Source: an uncultured Bacteroidaceae bacterium (lineage in GTDB: Bacteria > Bacteroidota > Bacteroidia > Bacteroidales > Bacteroidaceae). From it: a stretch of 64,000 nt of DNA. Within the stretch, counting starts at the first letter, position 1; the number at the start of each line of letters is the position of its first letter. Below the pieces are notes generated by a model, which was not told where the DNA came from, ran no database searches, and was given only the letters and a program-made list of their open reading frames with translations. This document shows, one piece after another, positions 14,107 to 22,679 of the stretch. A program made the translations under genes and the position numbers. The DNA is taken from the NCBI GenBank assembly GCA_905233765.1, contig CAJOCU010000009.1, positions 1 through 64,000 of the forward strand, given 5' to 3'.

Positions 14107-16818
14107 TTACTTGATCAGGACCTTTTGTCCGTTGATGATGTAGATGCCTTTGCGGAGGGTCGCCGGGTTCAGCGCACGTCCGCTCAGGTCATAGGCTCGG
14201 CTGTCGGCTGGACGGATGATGCCCGCCTCGCGTGTGAGGTCCTGAATGCCGGTGTAGTCAGGGTCCTTGCTGATGAGGATGTAGCCCACGGTTTCTGTGG
14301 CGACAACATCGTTGCTCAGCACCATGCTCGTGTTGGATGGGTCAACCTGCATCCGCAGGTAAGCACTCTCTGCACCTACCGACGGGATGCGCAGGATGGC
14401 GCCAGCCTGATGGTTAAAACTTTGGAGCTGGGTCAGCATGATTGGATTCTCCAACGTAGTGCCGTAGTCAAGGCTTACCTGATCAGTGGCGAAGGATTTT
14501 TCGGCACTGCCGACGGTGTAGAGGGAGCCTTGGCCGTCTGCCCCGGTACCTTTGTCGATGGCAAAATAGCTTACCTTGTGGGACGGCTTCGTAGAGGTTT
14601 CGGAATTCTGATATTGGAGTTGTAATTTGAATCCTTCCTTGGTTACATCAAAGACACGCCACATGAGAGCAGGGAGCGTTTCTGTCGCGTGGATGGGAGT
14701 AACCATCACGACCGGAACATCATTGAAGGGCTGGAGGAATGACACCTCAACAACAGAGGCCTTCACATAAGCGGCATCTTTGAAACTGCGGGTCGTAGCT
14801 TTAGCTTTAGGAACGTAACCAGCCTCGTAGTTAAGGTCACCAATCTTGCCATTGCCGGTTTTGGCAACGATGAAGTTGGAACTTTCACTCTTTGTCGCCG
14901 TTGTGCCATCCCACAGGTTTTCCTGATAGTTGATGGCTTCATAGCGCAGAGTCGTTCCCTGATCTATGGACAACAGATTATTGATGATACCGCATTGGGT
15001 GTTGTTGTAGGATGCGCTGCCAAAGATAGCAGCGGGCTTATCTTCGAAACTGGTGGCGAGGTCGCAGATTGTGGGCGTCTTTGGAACGGTGGTCATGGTG
15101 CCATATTGGACATCCTCGGTGCCTTTTGTAGAAGAAATGGTTATGGACACTGTGTTGGATTTATTAATCTTATTGGTGTAGTATACGTCGTATATCTGAT
15201 AGGTGTATTTGGCACCTGGTTCAACCGTGTCAATGTATGTCATCTGATCTGTGTCCTCGTAATCGCTACCCTTGAGTTCTGCAATCACCTGATAGCTCTT
15301 CTCGTTGTCCTTCTTCCGTCGAATCGACAGCTTGGTGGATAAATCTCCGTTGAGGTTTGTCCATGTGAGAACACATCCTTTTTTCGCAGGGGAATACTCA
15401 ACGGCAAGATCTGTGATGCCTGAAGTGGGTACGGGAGGAGTACTCGGGACGTAGTTGCCGTAGCCAGTGTAGCCTAATCCTGTATCCATTTGAGAATAAT
15501 ACTCACCGGCAAGCGTAAGTTTGCCGTCTCGAGTGAGTTTGCATGGCCATATAGCGTCCTCGTTGTTCCAATAATAGTAGCGTTCAACCGCAGCGTTGTT
15601 GTTCAAATTAGTTGTGATGTTTTTAATGGCGTTCGCAAATGAGGCCTCTGTAGCATTCCCTGAGAAAGAGCCGTTATTATTCCATGATGCCCCCCAACAC
15701 CATTCAGAAATCCAAATGGGACGCTTATATTTATTGGCCCAGTTCGAGACGTTCCCAAAATTACCCTCTGGCCAATAGCAGTGAAGGTCGATGATATCGC
15801 AGCGCCAGCCTCGCTTGTCAACTTCATCCAGGAAGTCAGCGAGGAAACCAGTAGCGTTCCAGTAGTCGCTGCCGTCCCACGAAGCTGGTGAACAAAGGCG
15901 TAACCCTGTTCGCATCATATTTTCCCAGTTGTTAAGAATGGTCTCTAGATCTTGTGGGTGGTCGTCTTTTGTGTTCTTGGGCTCGTTGTTGGTCTTGGTA
16001 TGTGGCGATTGCGAAATGCTTCCAATCGTGGAGGACGATGGCCAATCCTCGTATATGTGATTTGCCACCCATTCATAGTTAGGTTGTAAGCTGGTGTTGC
16101 CCTGCCCCCAGTCGTATGTGCTTTGCACGTTGAGAAGGTCGAGAGAGGTCTTGTCGCCGGCAGCATTGGCCAGTTGCTTCTTACCGGTGTCGTACCACTT
16201 GAAGACACGGTAGCTGGAGATACGACCGGCCATGAGTGATGGTAGGGTGATTTCTAGGTCGCTGTCGGCAGCGATGAAGCAACGGCTGTAGCCATAACCA
16301 CCTTTCTTGAGGGCGAAGGTGACCATATAACCGCGCTTGAGCTTGAAGCTCTGGATGCGGTTGTTCCAAGCGTCTGGGATATCCTTCATATAGCCTTTTC
16401 CGTTGTGGCCCTCGAAAAGTGCGTTGAAGCTTTCGCCGCCGAAGTTAGCCTCGTCGAAGACGGTCAGGGGACGGAACGAAGAGCCACCATAGGGTAGCAG
16501 GATAGCGCCTCGGTTGTAGAGTTTCAGCTGGCAGTTGGTGTTGTCCTTTGCGGCTTCACCGTTGATGGTGATGAAGCCTAAAAAGGATTTAGCCTCTGTG
16601 GGGCGTAAATTATCGAAGATGACTACGGCGTGGTCGGTGTTGACAATGTCGATGCTGCCCGTCGTGGTGAAGGGCTCGGCGGAGGTGATGTGGTAGTCCA
16701 CATCAGCGGTCAGGCTCACGGCCGAGGTGACTTGCGATACCGTCTGTTTTGTGTTTGCGGCCAGCGCGATGGCATATCCAACCATCAGGAGTAGCGCGGC
16801 AGAGATGAGTCGTTTCAT
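14107..16818 (-). CDS. Secreted GH128-like glycoside hydrolase
   Basis: 903 residues with a signal peptide (MKRLISAALLLMVGYAIALA). After an N-terminal beta-rich region the catalytic part shows the clan GH-A pattern: acid/base Glu279 in TNNEPKN and nucleophile Glu372 in RPIWISEWCWG, with DIIDLHCYWPEG between them. That combination matches the 'glycosyl hydrolase catalytic core' group (GH128, endo-beta-1,3-glucanase). Further on are an Ig/FN3-like domain (about 470-560) and a long beta-rich region, then the tail YDLSGRALNPATL-KGIYIINGQKVLIK shared with other exported enzymes here. It lies 11 bases behind a lipoprotein gene. Substrate (beta-1,3-glucan) is inferred. Confidence 0.8.
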   Translation of the reverse strand: MKRLISAALLLMVGYAIALAANTKQTVSQVTSAVSLTADVDYHITSAEPFTTTGSIDIVNTDHAVVIFDNLRPTEAKSFLGFITINGEAAKDNTNCQLKLYNRGAILLPYGGSSFRPLTVFDEANFGGESFNALFEGHNGKGYMKDIPDAWNNRIQSFKLKRGYMVTFALKKGGYGYSRCFIAADSDLEITLPSLMAGRISSYRVFKWYDTGKKQLANAAGDKTSLDLLNVQSTYDWGQGNTSLQPNYEWVANHIYEDWPSSSTIGSISQSPHTKTNNEPKNTKDDHPQDLETILNNWENMMRTGLRLCSPASWDGSDYWNATGFLADFLDEVDKRGWRCDIIDLHCYWPEGNFGNVSNWANKYKRPIWISEWCWGASWNNNGSFSGNATEASFANAIKNITTNLNNNAAVERYYYWNNEDAIWPCKLTRDGKLTLAGEYYSQMDTGLGYTGYGNYVPSTPPVPTSGITDLAVEYSPAKKGCVLTWTNLNGDLSTKLSIRRKKDNEKSYQVIAELKGSDYEDTDQMTYIDTVEPGAKYTYQIYDVYYTNKINKSNTVSITISSTKGTEDVQYGTMTTVPKTPTICDLATSFEDKPAAIFGSASYNNTQCGIINNLLSIDQGTTLRYEAINYQENLWDGTTATKSESSNFIVAKTGNGKIGDLNYEAGYVPKAKATTRSFKDAAYVKASVVEVSFLQPFNDVPVVMVTPIHATETLPALMWRVFDVTKEGFKLQLQYQNSETSTKPSHKVSYFAIDKGTGADGQGSLYTVGSAEKSFATDQVSLDYGTTLENPIMLTQLQSFNHQAGAILRIPSVGAESAYLRMQVDPSNTSMVLSNDVVATETVGYILISKDPDYTGIQDLTREAGIIRPADSRAYDLSGRALNPATLRKGIYIINGQKVLIK

Positions 16819-16829
16819 ATAGTTAGAGA

Positions 16830-17252
16830 TTAGTTAGTATAGTCTTCTGGTCCGAAGGACACTTCGGTGAAGATGTCGCCCGTGGAGGCGGAGGTGTAGC
16901 GGTAGGTGAAGGTGAAACCACGATCCTTGTAGCGCCGAAGGCTGATGTCCTTGCGGATACGATTCAGCAGTTCCTCCTGGAAGGCGCTGAGGGCATCGGG
17001 AGTCAGCAACTCTTTGTCGTCCAGCTCGCCTTGAACGGTCTGGTGGTAGGTGAAGCCTTGCGGCTCATCCTCGTAGGTCATGCTGTCCATGACGATGCAC
17101 TTGTCCACCAGCCGCGGGCACTGCCGCTCCGTGTATTCCCTCGCCTCGCGCCGGCAGCGGTCCTCGAAGGACTCAGTGCAGCTGCTGAGGCTAATGAGGC
17201 CAAAGAGACTAATGAGGCCAATGAACCTTATGGGGCAAATGAGTTTTTTCAT
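16830..17252 (-). CDS. Small lipoprotein of unknown function
   Basis: 140 residues with a lipoprotein signal (IRFIGLISLFGLISLSSC, lipobox Cys at about 25). The mature part is charged and has no recognised domain; it contains LTPDALSAFQEELLNRIRKDISLRRYKDRGFTFTYRY and ends FTEVSFGPEDYTN. The hydrophobic signal core is made by a DNA repeat (units of CTAATGAGGCCAA on the plus strand, 17186-17224). It lies between aspS and the GH128-like gene in the same direction, so it may be cotranscribed with either. Confidence 0.75.
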   Translation of the reverse strand: MKKLICPIRFIGLISLFGLISLSSCTESFEDRCRREAREYTERQCPRLVDKCIVMDSMTYEDEPQGFTYHQTVQGELDDKELLTPDALSAFQEELLNRIRKDISLRRYKDRGFTFTYRYTSASTGDIFTEVSFGPEDYTN

Positions 17253-17275
17253 GACAGGCCTTTCTTGAAGGGTGA

Positions 17276-19057
17276 TTACTCCCCGCCCTTAGAGGGAGGG
17301 GCAGGGGGGAGGATCTTGAGGTACAGCTCATCCAGCTGCGTCTGTTCCAGACGGGCAGGCGCATCGAGCATCACGTCGCGGCCGCTGTTGTTCTTCGGGA
17401 AGGCGATGCAGTCGCGGATGCTGTCGAGCCCTGCGAAGAGGCTTACCCAGCGGTCCAGACCGTAGGCCAGACCACCGTGAGGCGGTGCGCCGTATTTGAA
17501 GGCGTTCATCAGGAAGCCGAACTGCTCCTGTGCGCGTTCCTCGGTGAAGCCCAGGATGCGGAACATCTTGTCCTGCAGTTCCGGGTCGTGGATACGGATG
17601 GAGCCGCCGCCCACTTCCACGCCGTTGCACACCATGTCGTAAGCGTCGGCGCGCACGGTAGCGGGGTCGGAGTCGAGTAGGGGGATATCCTCGTCCTTGG
17701 GGTGCGTGAAGGGGTGGTGCGTCGCCATCAGGCGGCCTTCCTCCTCGCTCCACTCGAACATCGGGAAGTCGATGACCCAAAGGAGAGAGAACTTATTCTT
17801 GTCGCGCAGTCCCATGCGGGCACCCATCTCCAGACGGAGCTCGCACAGCTGCTTGCGCGTCTTCATGGCGTCGTCGCCGCTGAGAATCAGGATGAGGTCA
17901 CCCGGCTCGGCATTCATGGCGGCCTTCAGGGCGTTGAGGATGTCCTCGCCGTAGAATTTGTCCACGCTGCTCTTCACGCTTCCGTCCTCGTTGACGCGGG
18001 CATAGACGAGGCCCTTGGCGCCAATCTGCGGACGCTTCACGAAGTCGGTGAGCTGGTCGATTTGCTTGCGGGTATAGACGGCCTGGCCCTTGGCGCAGAT
18101 GCCGCCGATGTACTTGGCGTCGTCGAAGACCGAGAAGCCGGGAGCCTTGGCGAAGACATCCTTCAGCTCCACGAACTTCATCTCGAAGCGCGTGTCAGGC
18201 TTGTCGCTGCCGTAGTACTTCATCGCGTCGGCCCATGTCATACGAGGGAAAGCCTCTTTGATGTCGATGCCGCGCAACTCGCGGAACAGGTGCTTGGCCA
18301 TTCCCTCGAAGGTCTGCAGGATATCCTCCTGTGTGACAAACGACATCTCGCAGTCGATCTGCGTGAACTCCGGCTGGCGGTCGGCGCGCAAGTCCTCATC
18401 GCGGAAGCACTTGACAATCTGGAAGTAGCGGTCCATGCCGCTGACCATCAGCAGCTGCTTCAGTGTCTGCGGGCTCTGGGGGAGGGCATAGAACTGTCCG
18501 GGGTTCATGCGCGAAGGCACCACGAAGTCGCGGGCGCCTTCCGGCGTGGAGCCGATGAGCATAGGCGTCTCAATCTCCAGGAAGCCGAGGCTGTCCAGGT
18601 AGCGGCGCACCTCCATCGTCATCTTATGGCGCAGTTCCAGATTGCTGCGCACGGGTGTGCGGCGCAGATCCAGATAGCGGTATTTCATGCGTAGGTCGTC
18701 GCCGCCGTCGCTCTGGTCCTCGATGGTGAAAGGCGGTGTCTGTGCGACATTCAGCACACGCAGTTCCGTAGCGATGATCTCGATGTCGCCCGTGGGCATA
18801 TTCGGGTTCTTGTTGGAACGCTCGTTGACGGTGCCTGTCACCTGAATAACATATTCGCGTCCCAGTTTATTGGCTTGTTCACAGAGGTCCGCATTGGCAG
18901 CTTCCTCAAAGACAATCTGCGTGATGCCATAACGGTCGCGGACATCCACGAAGGTCATGCCGCCCATCTTACGGGTGCGTTGCACCCAACCTGCCAGCGT
19001 CACCGTCTGGCCAACATTGGCGATTCTGAGCTCGCCACAAGTATGTGTTCTGTACAT
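17276..19057 (-). CDS. aspS: Aspartyl-tRNA synthetase
   Basis: 593 residues. The N-terminal OB-fold ([49 protein letters not shown]) binds the anticodon; class II motifs follow (motif 2 in [26 protein letters not shown]; motif 3 in [15 protein letters not shown]), with the bacterial GAD insertion between. It charges tRNA-Asp. The natural end should be near LDELYLKIL; the last residues ([10 protein letters not shown]) are encoded by a C/G-rich repeat at 17276-17315, an added tail. Confidence 0.96.
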   Translation of the reverse strand: MYRTHTCGELRIANVGQTVTLAGWVQRTRKMGGMTFVDVRDRYGITQIVFEEAANADLCEQANKLGREYVIQVTGTVNERSNKNPNMPTGDIEIIATELRVLNVAQTPPFTIEDQSDGGDDLRMKYRYLDLRRTPVRSNLELRHKMTMEVRRYLDSLGFLEIETPMLIGSTPEGARDFVVPSRMNPGQFYALPQSPQTLKQLLMVSGMDRYFQIVKCFRDEDLRADRQPEFTQIDCEMSFVTQEDILQTFEGMAKHLFRELRGIDIKEAFPRMTWADAMKYYGSDKPDTRFEMKFVELKDVFAKAPGFSVFDDAKYIGGICAKGQAVYTRKQIDQLTDFVKRPQIGAKGLVYARVNEDGSVKSSVDKFYGEDILNALKAAMNAEPGDLILILSGDDAMKTRKQLCELRLEMGARMGLRDKNKFSLLWVIDFPMFEWSEEEGRLMATHHPFTHPKDEDIPLLDSDPATVRADAYDMVCNGVEVGGGSIRIHDPELQDKMFRILGFTEERAQEQFGFLMNAFKYGAPPHGGLAYGLDRWVSLFAGLDSIRDCIAFPKNNSGRDVMLDAPARLEQTQLDELYLKILPPAPPSKGGE

Positions 19058-19086
19058 TATTTATAATAAAATGTGATATTGCGCGA

Positions 19087-19094
19087 CAAAAATA
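19087..19094 (-). promoter_or_regulatory. Candidate -7 box for aspS
   Basis: CAAAAATA on the plus strand is TATTTTTG on the minus strand, 30 bases before the aspS ATG. No TTTG is found at the expected distance. Confidence 0.4.
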
Positions 19095-19137
19095 CAAAAA
19101 AAGTCCCACTCTCCACGCTCAACTCTCAACTTTTTAT

Positions 19138-19145
19138 TATCTTTG
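19138..19145 (+). promoter_or_regulatory. Candidate -7 box for the GH35 gene
   Basis: TATCTTTG lies 33 bases before the chosen ATG at 19178. Because transcription would begin around 19152, the open frame upstream of that point is not translated, which supports the start at 19178. Confidence 0.5.
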
Positions 19146-19177
19146 TCCCGAAAAAATCAATTAAACCTTATAAAAAG

Positions 19178-21634
19178 ATGAAAAGACTTACTATTTCTCT
19201 CCTTCTGATGGCCGTTTGCTGTCTCGCAACGCCACTGAGTGCCGCCACGAAACCCGGAAGCTTCCGGGTGGGCGAAAAAACATTCCTGTTGAATGACAAG
19301 CCCTTCGTGGTGAAGGCTGCCGAGGTGCACTATCCGCGCATTCCCCGCGAGTACTGGGGTCAGCGCATCAAGATGTGTAAGGCGCTGGGAATGAACACCC
19401 TTTGCATCTATATCTTCTGGAACGCCCATGAACAGCAACAGGACGTGTTCGATTTCACCGGCAACAACGACATCCGCGCCTTCGTGCAACTTGCTCAGAA
19501 GAACGGTATGTGGGTCATCGTGCGTCCCGGTCCCTATGTGTGTGCGGAGTGGGAGATGGGCGGCCTGCCCTGGTGGCTGCTGAAGAAGAAGGATATCCGC
19601 CTGCGCGAGCAAGACCCCTTCTTCATGGAGCGCCTGGAAATCTTCGAGCAGAAGGTGGCCGGGCAACTTGCCGACCTGACCATCGACAAGGGTGGCCCCA
19701 TCATCATGGTGCAGGTGGAGAACGAGTACGGCAGCTATGGCGAGGACAAACCCTACATCAGCGCCGTCCGTGATATCATCAGGAAGACTTGGGGAAGCCG
19801 GGGAGGGGCCGGGGAAGGGGCCGGTCTTGGAATTCCCTTGTTCCAGTGTGACTGGAGCTCCAACTTCACCAAGAACGGCCTCGACGACCTCACATGGACG
19901 ATGAACTTCGGCACCGGCGCCAACATCGACCAGGAATTCAGGAAGCTGGGCGAGCTGCGCCCCAACAGCCCTAAGATGTGCTCCGAGTTCTGGAGCGGAT
20001 GGTTCGACAAATGGGGCGGTCGCCACGAGACACGTGGCGCTGAGGCCATGGTCGATGGCATCAGCCAGATGCTCGACCGCGGTATCAGCTTCTCCCTCTA
20101 CATGACCCACGGCGGCACCAACTGGGGCCACTGGGCAGGCGCCAACAGCCCCGGCTTCGCGCCCGATGTCACCAGCTACGACTACGACGCCCCCATCAAT
20201 GAGGCCGGTCAGGTGACCGATAAGTTCTGGAAGCTCCGCAAAGCCATGGAGAAGTACAGCGGTGACTGGGACCCCGTCCAGCAGAAATGGGTCGGCAGCA
20301 AGAAGCTCCCCGCCGTGCCCAAGGAATATCCCACCATCGCCATCCCCAAGTTCGAACTCACGGAGTTTGCGCCGTTGATAGCTGGCGGCGAGTCCGCAGT
20401 AGGCGAAGGTCTCAAGACATTCGAAGAGATGAATATGGGGTGGGGTAGCATGCTTTATACCACGGAACTACCGGAAATCCCCGTGCAGAGCGTCCTCAAA
20501 GTCGATGCCCACGACTACGCACAGGTCTTCATCGATGGTAAGTTCATCGGCAAGATAGACCGCGTCAAGCACGAGACATCGCTCATCCTGCCTCCCGTGA
20601 ATAAGTTTGCCTTGCTCACGATTCTCGTGGAGGGCATGGGCCGCATCAATTTCGGTCGCGCCATCAAGGATTTCAAGGGCATCGTATCCGACGTCACCAT
20701 CTCTGCAGAGGTGAACAAGGTTGAAACAACATGGAAGCCCAAATCGTGGTTCCAGATTACCATTCCCGACAGCTACGAAAAGGCTATTCAGGCCCTTGAA
20801 CATAAGGACGAGATGTTGGAGCAGTTGGGTAAAGCTGAAGATGGCCTCGAGACGTTTGTCCAAGGTGGCTTCTCCAATATCGGTTACTACCGCGGCTACT
20901 TCGACCTGAAGAAGGTCGGTGACACCTTCCTCAACCTCGAGAACTGGGGCAAGGGACAGGTCTATGTCAACGGCCACGCCATCGGTCGTCATTGGTATAT
21001 CGGTCCGCAGCAGACGCTCTATGTCCCCGGTTGCTGGCTGAAGAAGGGTAAGAACGAGGTCATCGTCCTCGACGTCATGGGTCCCCGTGGCGAGAAGACC
21101 ATCGAAGGCCTGCAGAAGCCCATCATCGACAAGCTCAACCTCGACCGCCCGCAGACCCATCGCCTCGAAGGTCAGACCATCGACCTCACGGGTGAGAAGC
21201 CCGCGTTCGAAGGTGAGTTCAAGCCCGGCAACGGCTGGCAGGAAGTGAAGTTCCCGCAGCCCGTCAGTGGCCGCTACGTCTGCATCGAGGCCCTCAACAG
21301 CCACATGAACCGCGAGTACTGCTGTATCGCTGAATGGTATATGCTCGGTGCCGACGGCACGCGCCTCTCGCGCGAACCCTGGCAGGTGGCCTACTGCGAC
21401 GACGAGGACATCGAGAGCGGCAACAAGACCGCCGACAAGATCTTCGACCTGCAGGAGAGCACCTACTGGAGCACCAACCGCGGCGTGCAGTTCCCGCACT
21501 ACCTCGTCATCGACCTCGGTCAGGACCAGACCTTCACAGGCTTCCAGTACCTGCCGCGTGTTGAGGCTGGCGCACCCGAGAGCATCAAGCAGTACCGCAT
21601 CTATGTGAAGAGCTCGCTGTTCAAGGGCCTCTAA
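19178..21634 (+). CDS. Secreted GH35 beta-galactosidase with C-terminal F5/8-type domain
   Basis: 818 residues from ATG 19178, with signal peptide MKRLTISLLLMAVCCLATPLSAA. The catalytic barrel has the GH35 acid/base in QVENEYGSYG (Glu183) and nucleophile in CSEFWSGWFD (Glu270), plus the family stretch RPGPYVCAEWEMGGLPWWLL. A galactose-binding jelly roll (GQVYVNGHAIGRHWYIGPQQTLYVPG) and a coagulation-factor-5/8-like domain (YWSTNRGVQFPHYLVIDLGQDQTFTGFQYLPR) follow. It removes terminal beta-galactose from glycans. An 8-12 residue Gly-rich insertion (SRGGAGEGAG, about residues 206-216) coded by G-rich repeats sits before the conserved IPLFQCDWSSNF. Confidence 0.93.
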   Translation: MKRLTISLLLMAVCCLATPLSAATKPGSFRVGEKTFLLNDKPFVVKAAEVHYPRIPREYWGQRIKMCKALGMNTLCIYIFWNAHEQQQDVFDFTGNNDIRAFVQLAQKNGMWVIVRPGPYVCAEWEMGGLPWWLLKKKDIRLREQDPFFMERLEIFEQKVAGQLADLTIDKGGPIIMVQVENEYGSYGEDKPYISAVRDIIRKTWGSRGGAGEGAGLGIPLFQCDWSSNFTKNGLDDLTWTMNFGTGANIDQEFRKLGELRPNSPKMCSEFWSGWFDKWGGRHETRGAEAMVDGISQMLDRGISFSLYMTHGGTNWGHWAGANSPGFAPDVTSYDYDAPINEAGQVTDKFWKLRKAMEKYSGDWDPVQQKWVGSKKLPAVPKEYPTIAIPKFELTEFAPLIAGGESAVGEGLKTFEEMNMGWGSMLYTTELPEIPVQSVLKVDAHDYAQVFIDGKFIGKIDRVKHETSLILPPVNKFALLTILVEGMGRINFGRAIKDFKGIVSDVTISAEVNKVETTWKPKSWFQITIPDSYEKAIQALEHKDEMLEQLGKAEDGLETFVQGGFSNIGYYRGYFDLKKVGDTFLNLENWGKGQVYVNGHAIGRHWYIGPQQTLYVPGCWLKKGKNEVIVLDVMGPRGEKTIEGLQKPIIDKLNLDRPQTHRLEGQTIDLTGEKPAFEGEFKPGNGWQEVKFPQPVSGRYVCIEALNSHMNREYCCIAEWYMLGADGTRLSREPWQVAYCDDEDIESGNKTADKIFDLQESTYWSTNRGVQFPHYLVIDLGQDQTFTGFQYLPRVEAGAPESIKQYRIYVKSSLFKGL

Positions 21635-21674
21635 ACAAAACCAATGTCTCAAACATTAAAAAACCCTTAAAAAC

Positions 21675-21706
21675 CTTGCGAGAACCAAGAAAGGTTTGTA
21701 CCTTTG
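21675..21706 (+). promoter_or_regulatory. Promoter for tRNA-Gly and the following gene
   Basis: CTTG (21675-21678, one change from TTTG), 20 bases, then TACCTTTG (21699-21706). The tRNA begins 15 bases later. Confidence 0.65.
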
Positions 21707-21720
21707 CACCCGCAAGGAAT

Positions 21721-21793
21721 GCGATAGTAGCTCAGTTGGTAGAGCATTGGCTTCCCAAGCCGAGGGTCGCGGGTTCGAGTCCCGTCTATCGCT
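21721..21793 (+). tRNA. tRNA-Gly (anticodon CCC)
   Basis: A complete cloverleaf: acceptor GCGATAG/CTATCGC, D-stem GCTC/GAGC, anticodon stem TTGGC/GCCGA with loop TTCCCAA (anticodon CCC at 21754-21756) and T-arm GCGGG-TTCGAGT-CCCGT. The discriminator is T, as expected for glycine. CCA is not encoded. A glycosyltransferase reading frame starts five bases after the tRNA. Confidence 0.95.
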
Positions 21794-21797
21794 CACT

Positions 21798-22673
21798 GTG
21801 AGACTTTCCATCCTTATACCTAATTATAATTATAATGCCCGCAAGCTGGTGGAAGATCTTCACCGTTTGGCGGATCATGAGGGTATCGAAGCAGAAATTA
21901 TTATCGGCGACGATGCATCAACTTGTGAGACCGATTGGTATGAAGAGGTGGAACAGTTGGACGGCGTGCGTGTGATGCGGGAACCGTTCAATCAAGGACG
22001 CGCTGCCATCCGCAACCATCTTGGGGTTGAGGCACAAGGACGCTGGCTATGGTATATAGATGCAGATGCACAGGTACCAGAAGAATTCTCACTATCAGTG
22101 GGATTAAGCACCGGAGGGTTGTCGCAGGTCGTATGTGGAGGGCTTTACCATCCAGATAAGAATCCTAATCCCAAGGGAACCTTACGCTACAAATACGAGC
22201 GCAGTGCCGATAAGAAGCGATCTGCCGCAGAGCGAAAGAAGCATCCTCACCGTCGTCTCTCCACTTTCAACCTGCTTATGCGTAGGGATATCTTCCTTCA
22301 TCATCGGTTCGATGAACGATGCAATAAATATGGCTATGAGGATGTCCTTTTCGGTGTGGATTTAGCGCGTCATCATATTTCTGTGATGCACATTGATAAT
22401 CCTCTCATTCACACGGGTATCGACACGAACAAAGAGTTCCTTGAAAAAACAGAGATCGCGATGCTCTCGCTGTATAAGGTCTCAAACATAATGCCACGCA
22501 ACGGTAGCGGTATTGTTGAAATTGCGCGTCGGCTGCATCGCATGAATCTGGCGGGACTAGTCCAATTGTTGTTTAAGGTCTTCAGAAGACCTATTCGCGC
22601 AAATCTGTTGAGTTCACACCCCTTCCTTTTCCTGTTTCAGTTCTATAAATTGGGCTATTATCTCTCTATTTAG
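21798..22673 (+). CDS. Family 2 glycosyltransferase
   Basis: 291 residues from a GTG start (VRLSILIPNYNYN), the first position after the tRNA that begins the conserved first beta strand; the frame is open through the tRNA, but that part cannot be protein. GT2 motifs: IPNYNYN, EIIIGDDAST and the metal-binding DxD in LWYIDADAQVPEEF, then FNLLMRRDIFLHHRFDERCNKYGYEDVLFG with the ED pair. A GT-A inverting transferase for surface polysaccharide or glycolipid is likely; the sugar is unknown. No ribosome site is possible outside the tRNA 3' end, so expression depends on how the tRNA transcript is processed. Confidence 0.85.
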   Translation: MRLSILIPNYNYNARKLVEDLHRLADHEGIEAEIIIGDDASTCETDWYEEVEQLDGVRVMREPFNQGRAAIRNHLGVEAQGRWLWYIDADAQVPEEFSLSVGLSTGGLSQVVCGGLYHPDKNPNPKGTLRYKYERSADKKRSAAERKKHPHRRLSTFNLLMRRDIFLHHRFDERCNKYGYEDVLFGVDLARHHISVMHIDNPLIHTGIDTNKEFLEKTEIAMLSLYKVSNIMPRNGSGIVEIARRLHRMNLAGLVQLLFKVFRRPIRANLLSSHPFLFLFQFYKLGYYLSI

Positions 22674-22679
22674 TGCAGC

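Noticed and set aside
20468..21652. A 394-codon minus-strand frame in the GH35 gene
   Set aside because: It overlaps the conserved GH35 domains completely and has no promoter or motif.
21696..21797. N-terminal extension of the glycosyltransferase through the tRNA
   Set aside because: The bases form a complete tRNA-Gly; the conserved glycosyltransferase start begins at 21798.
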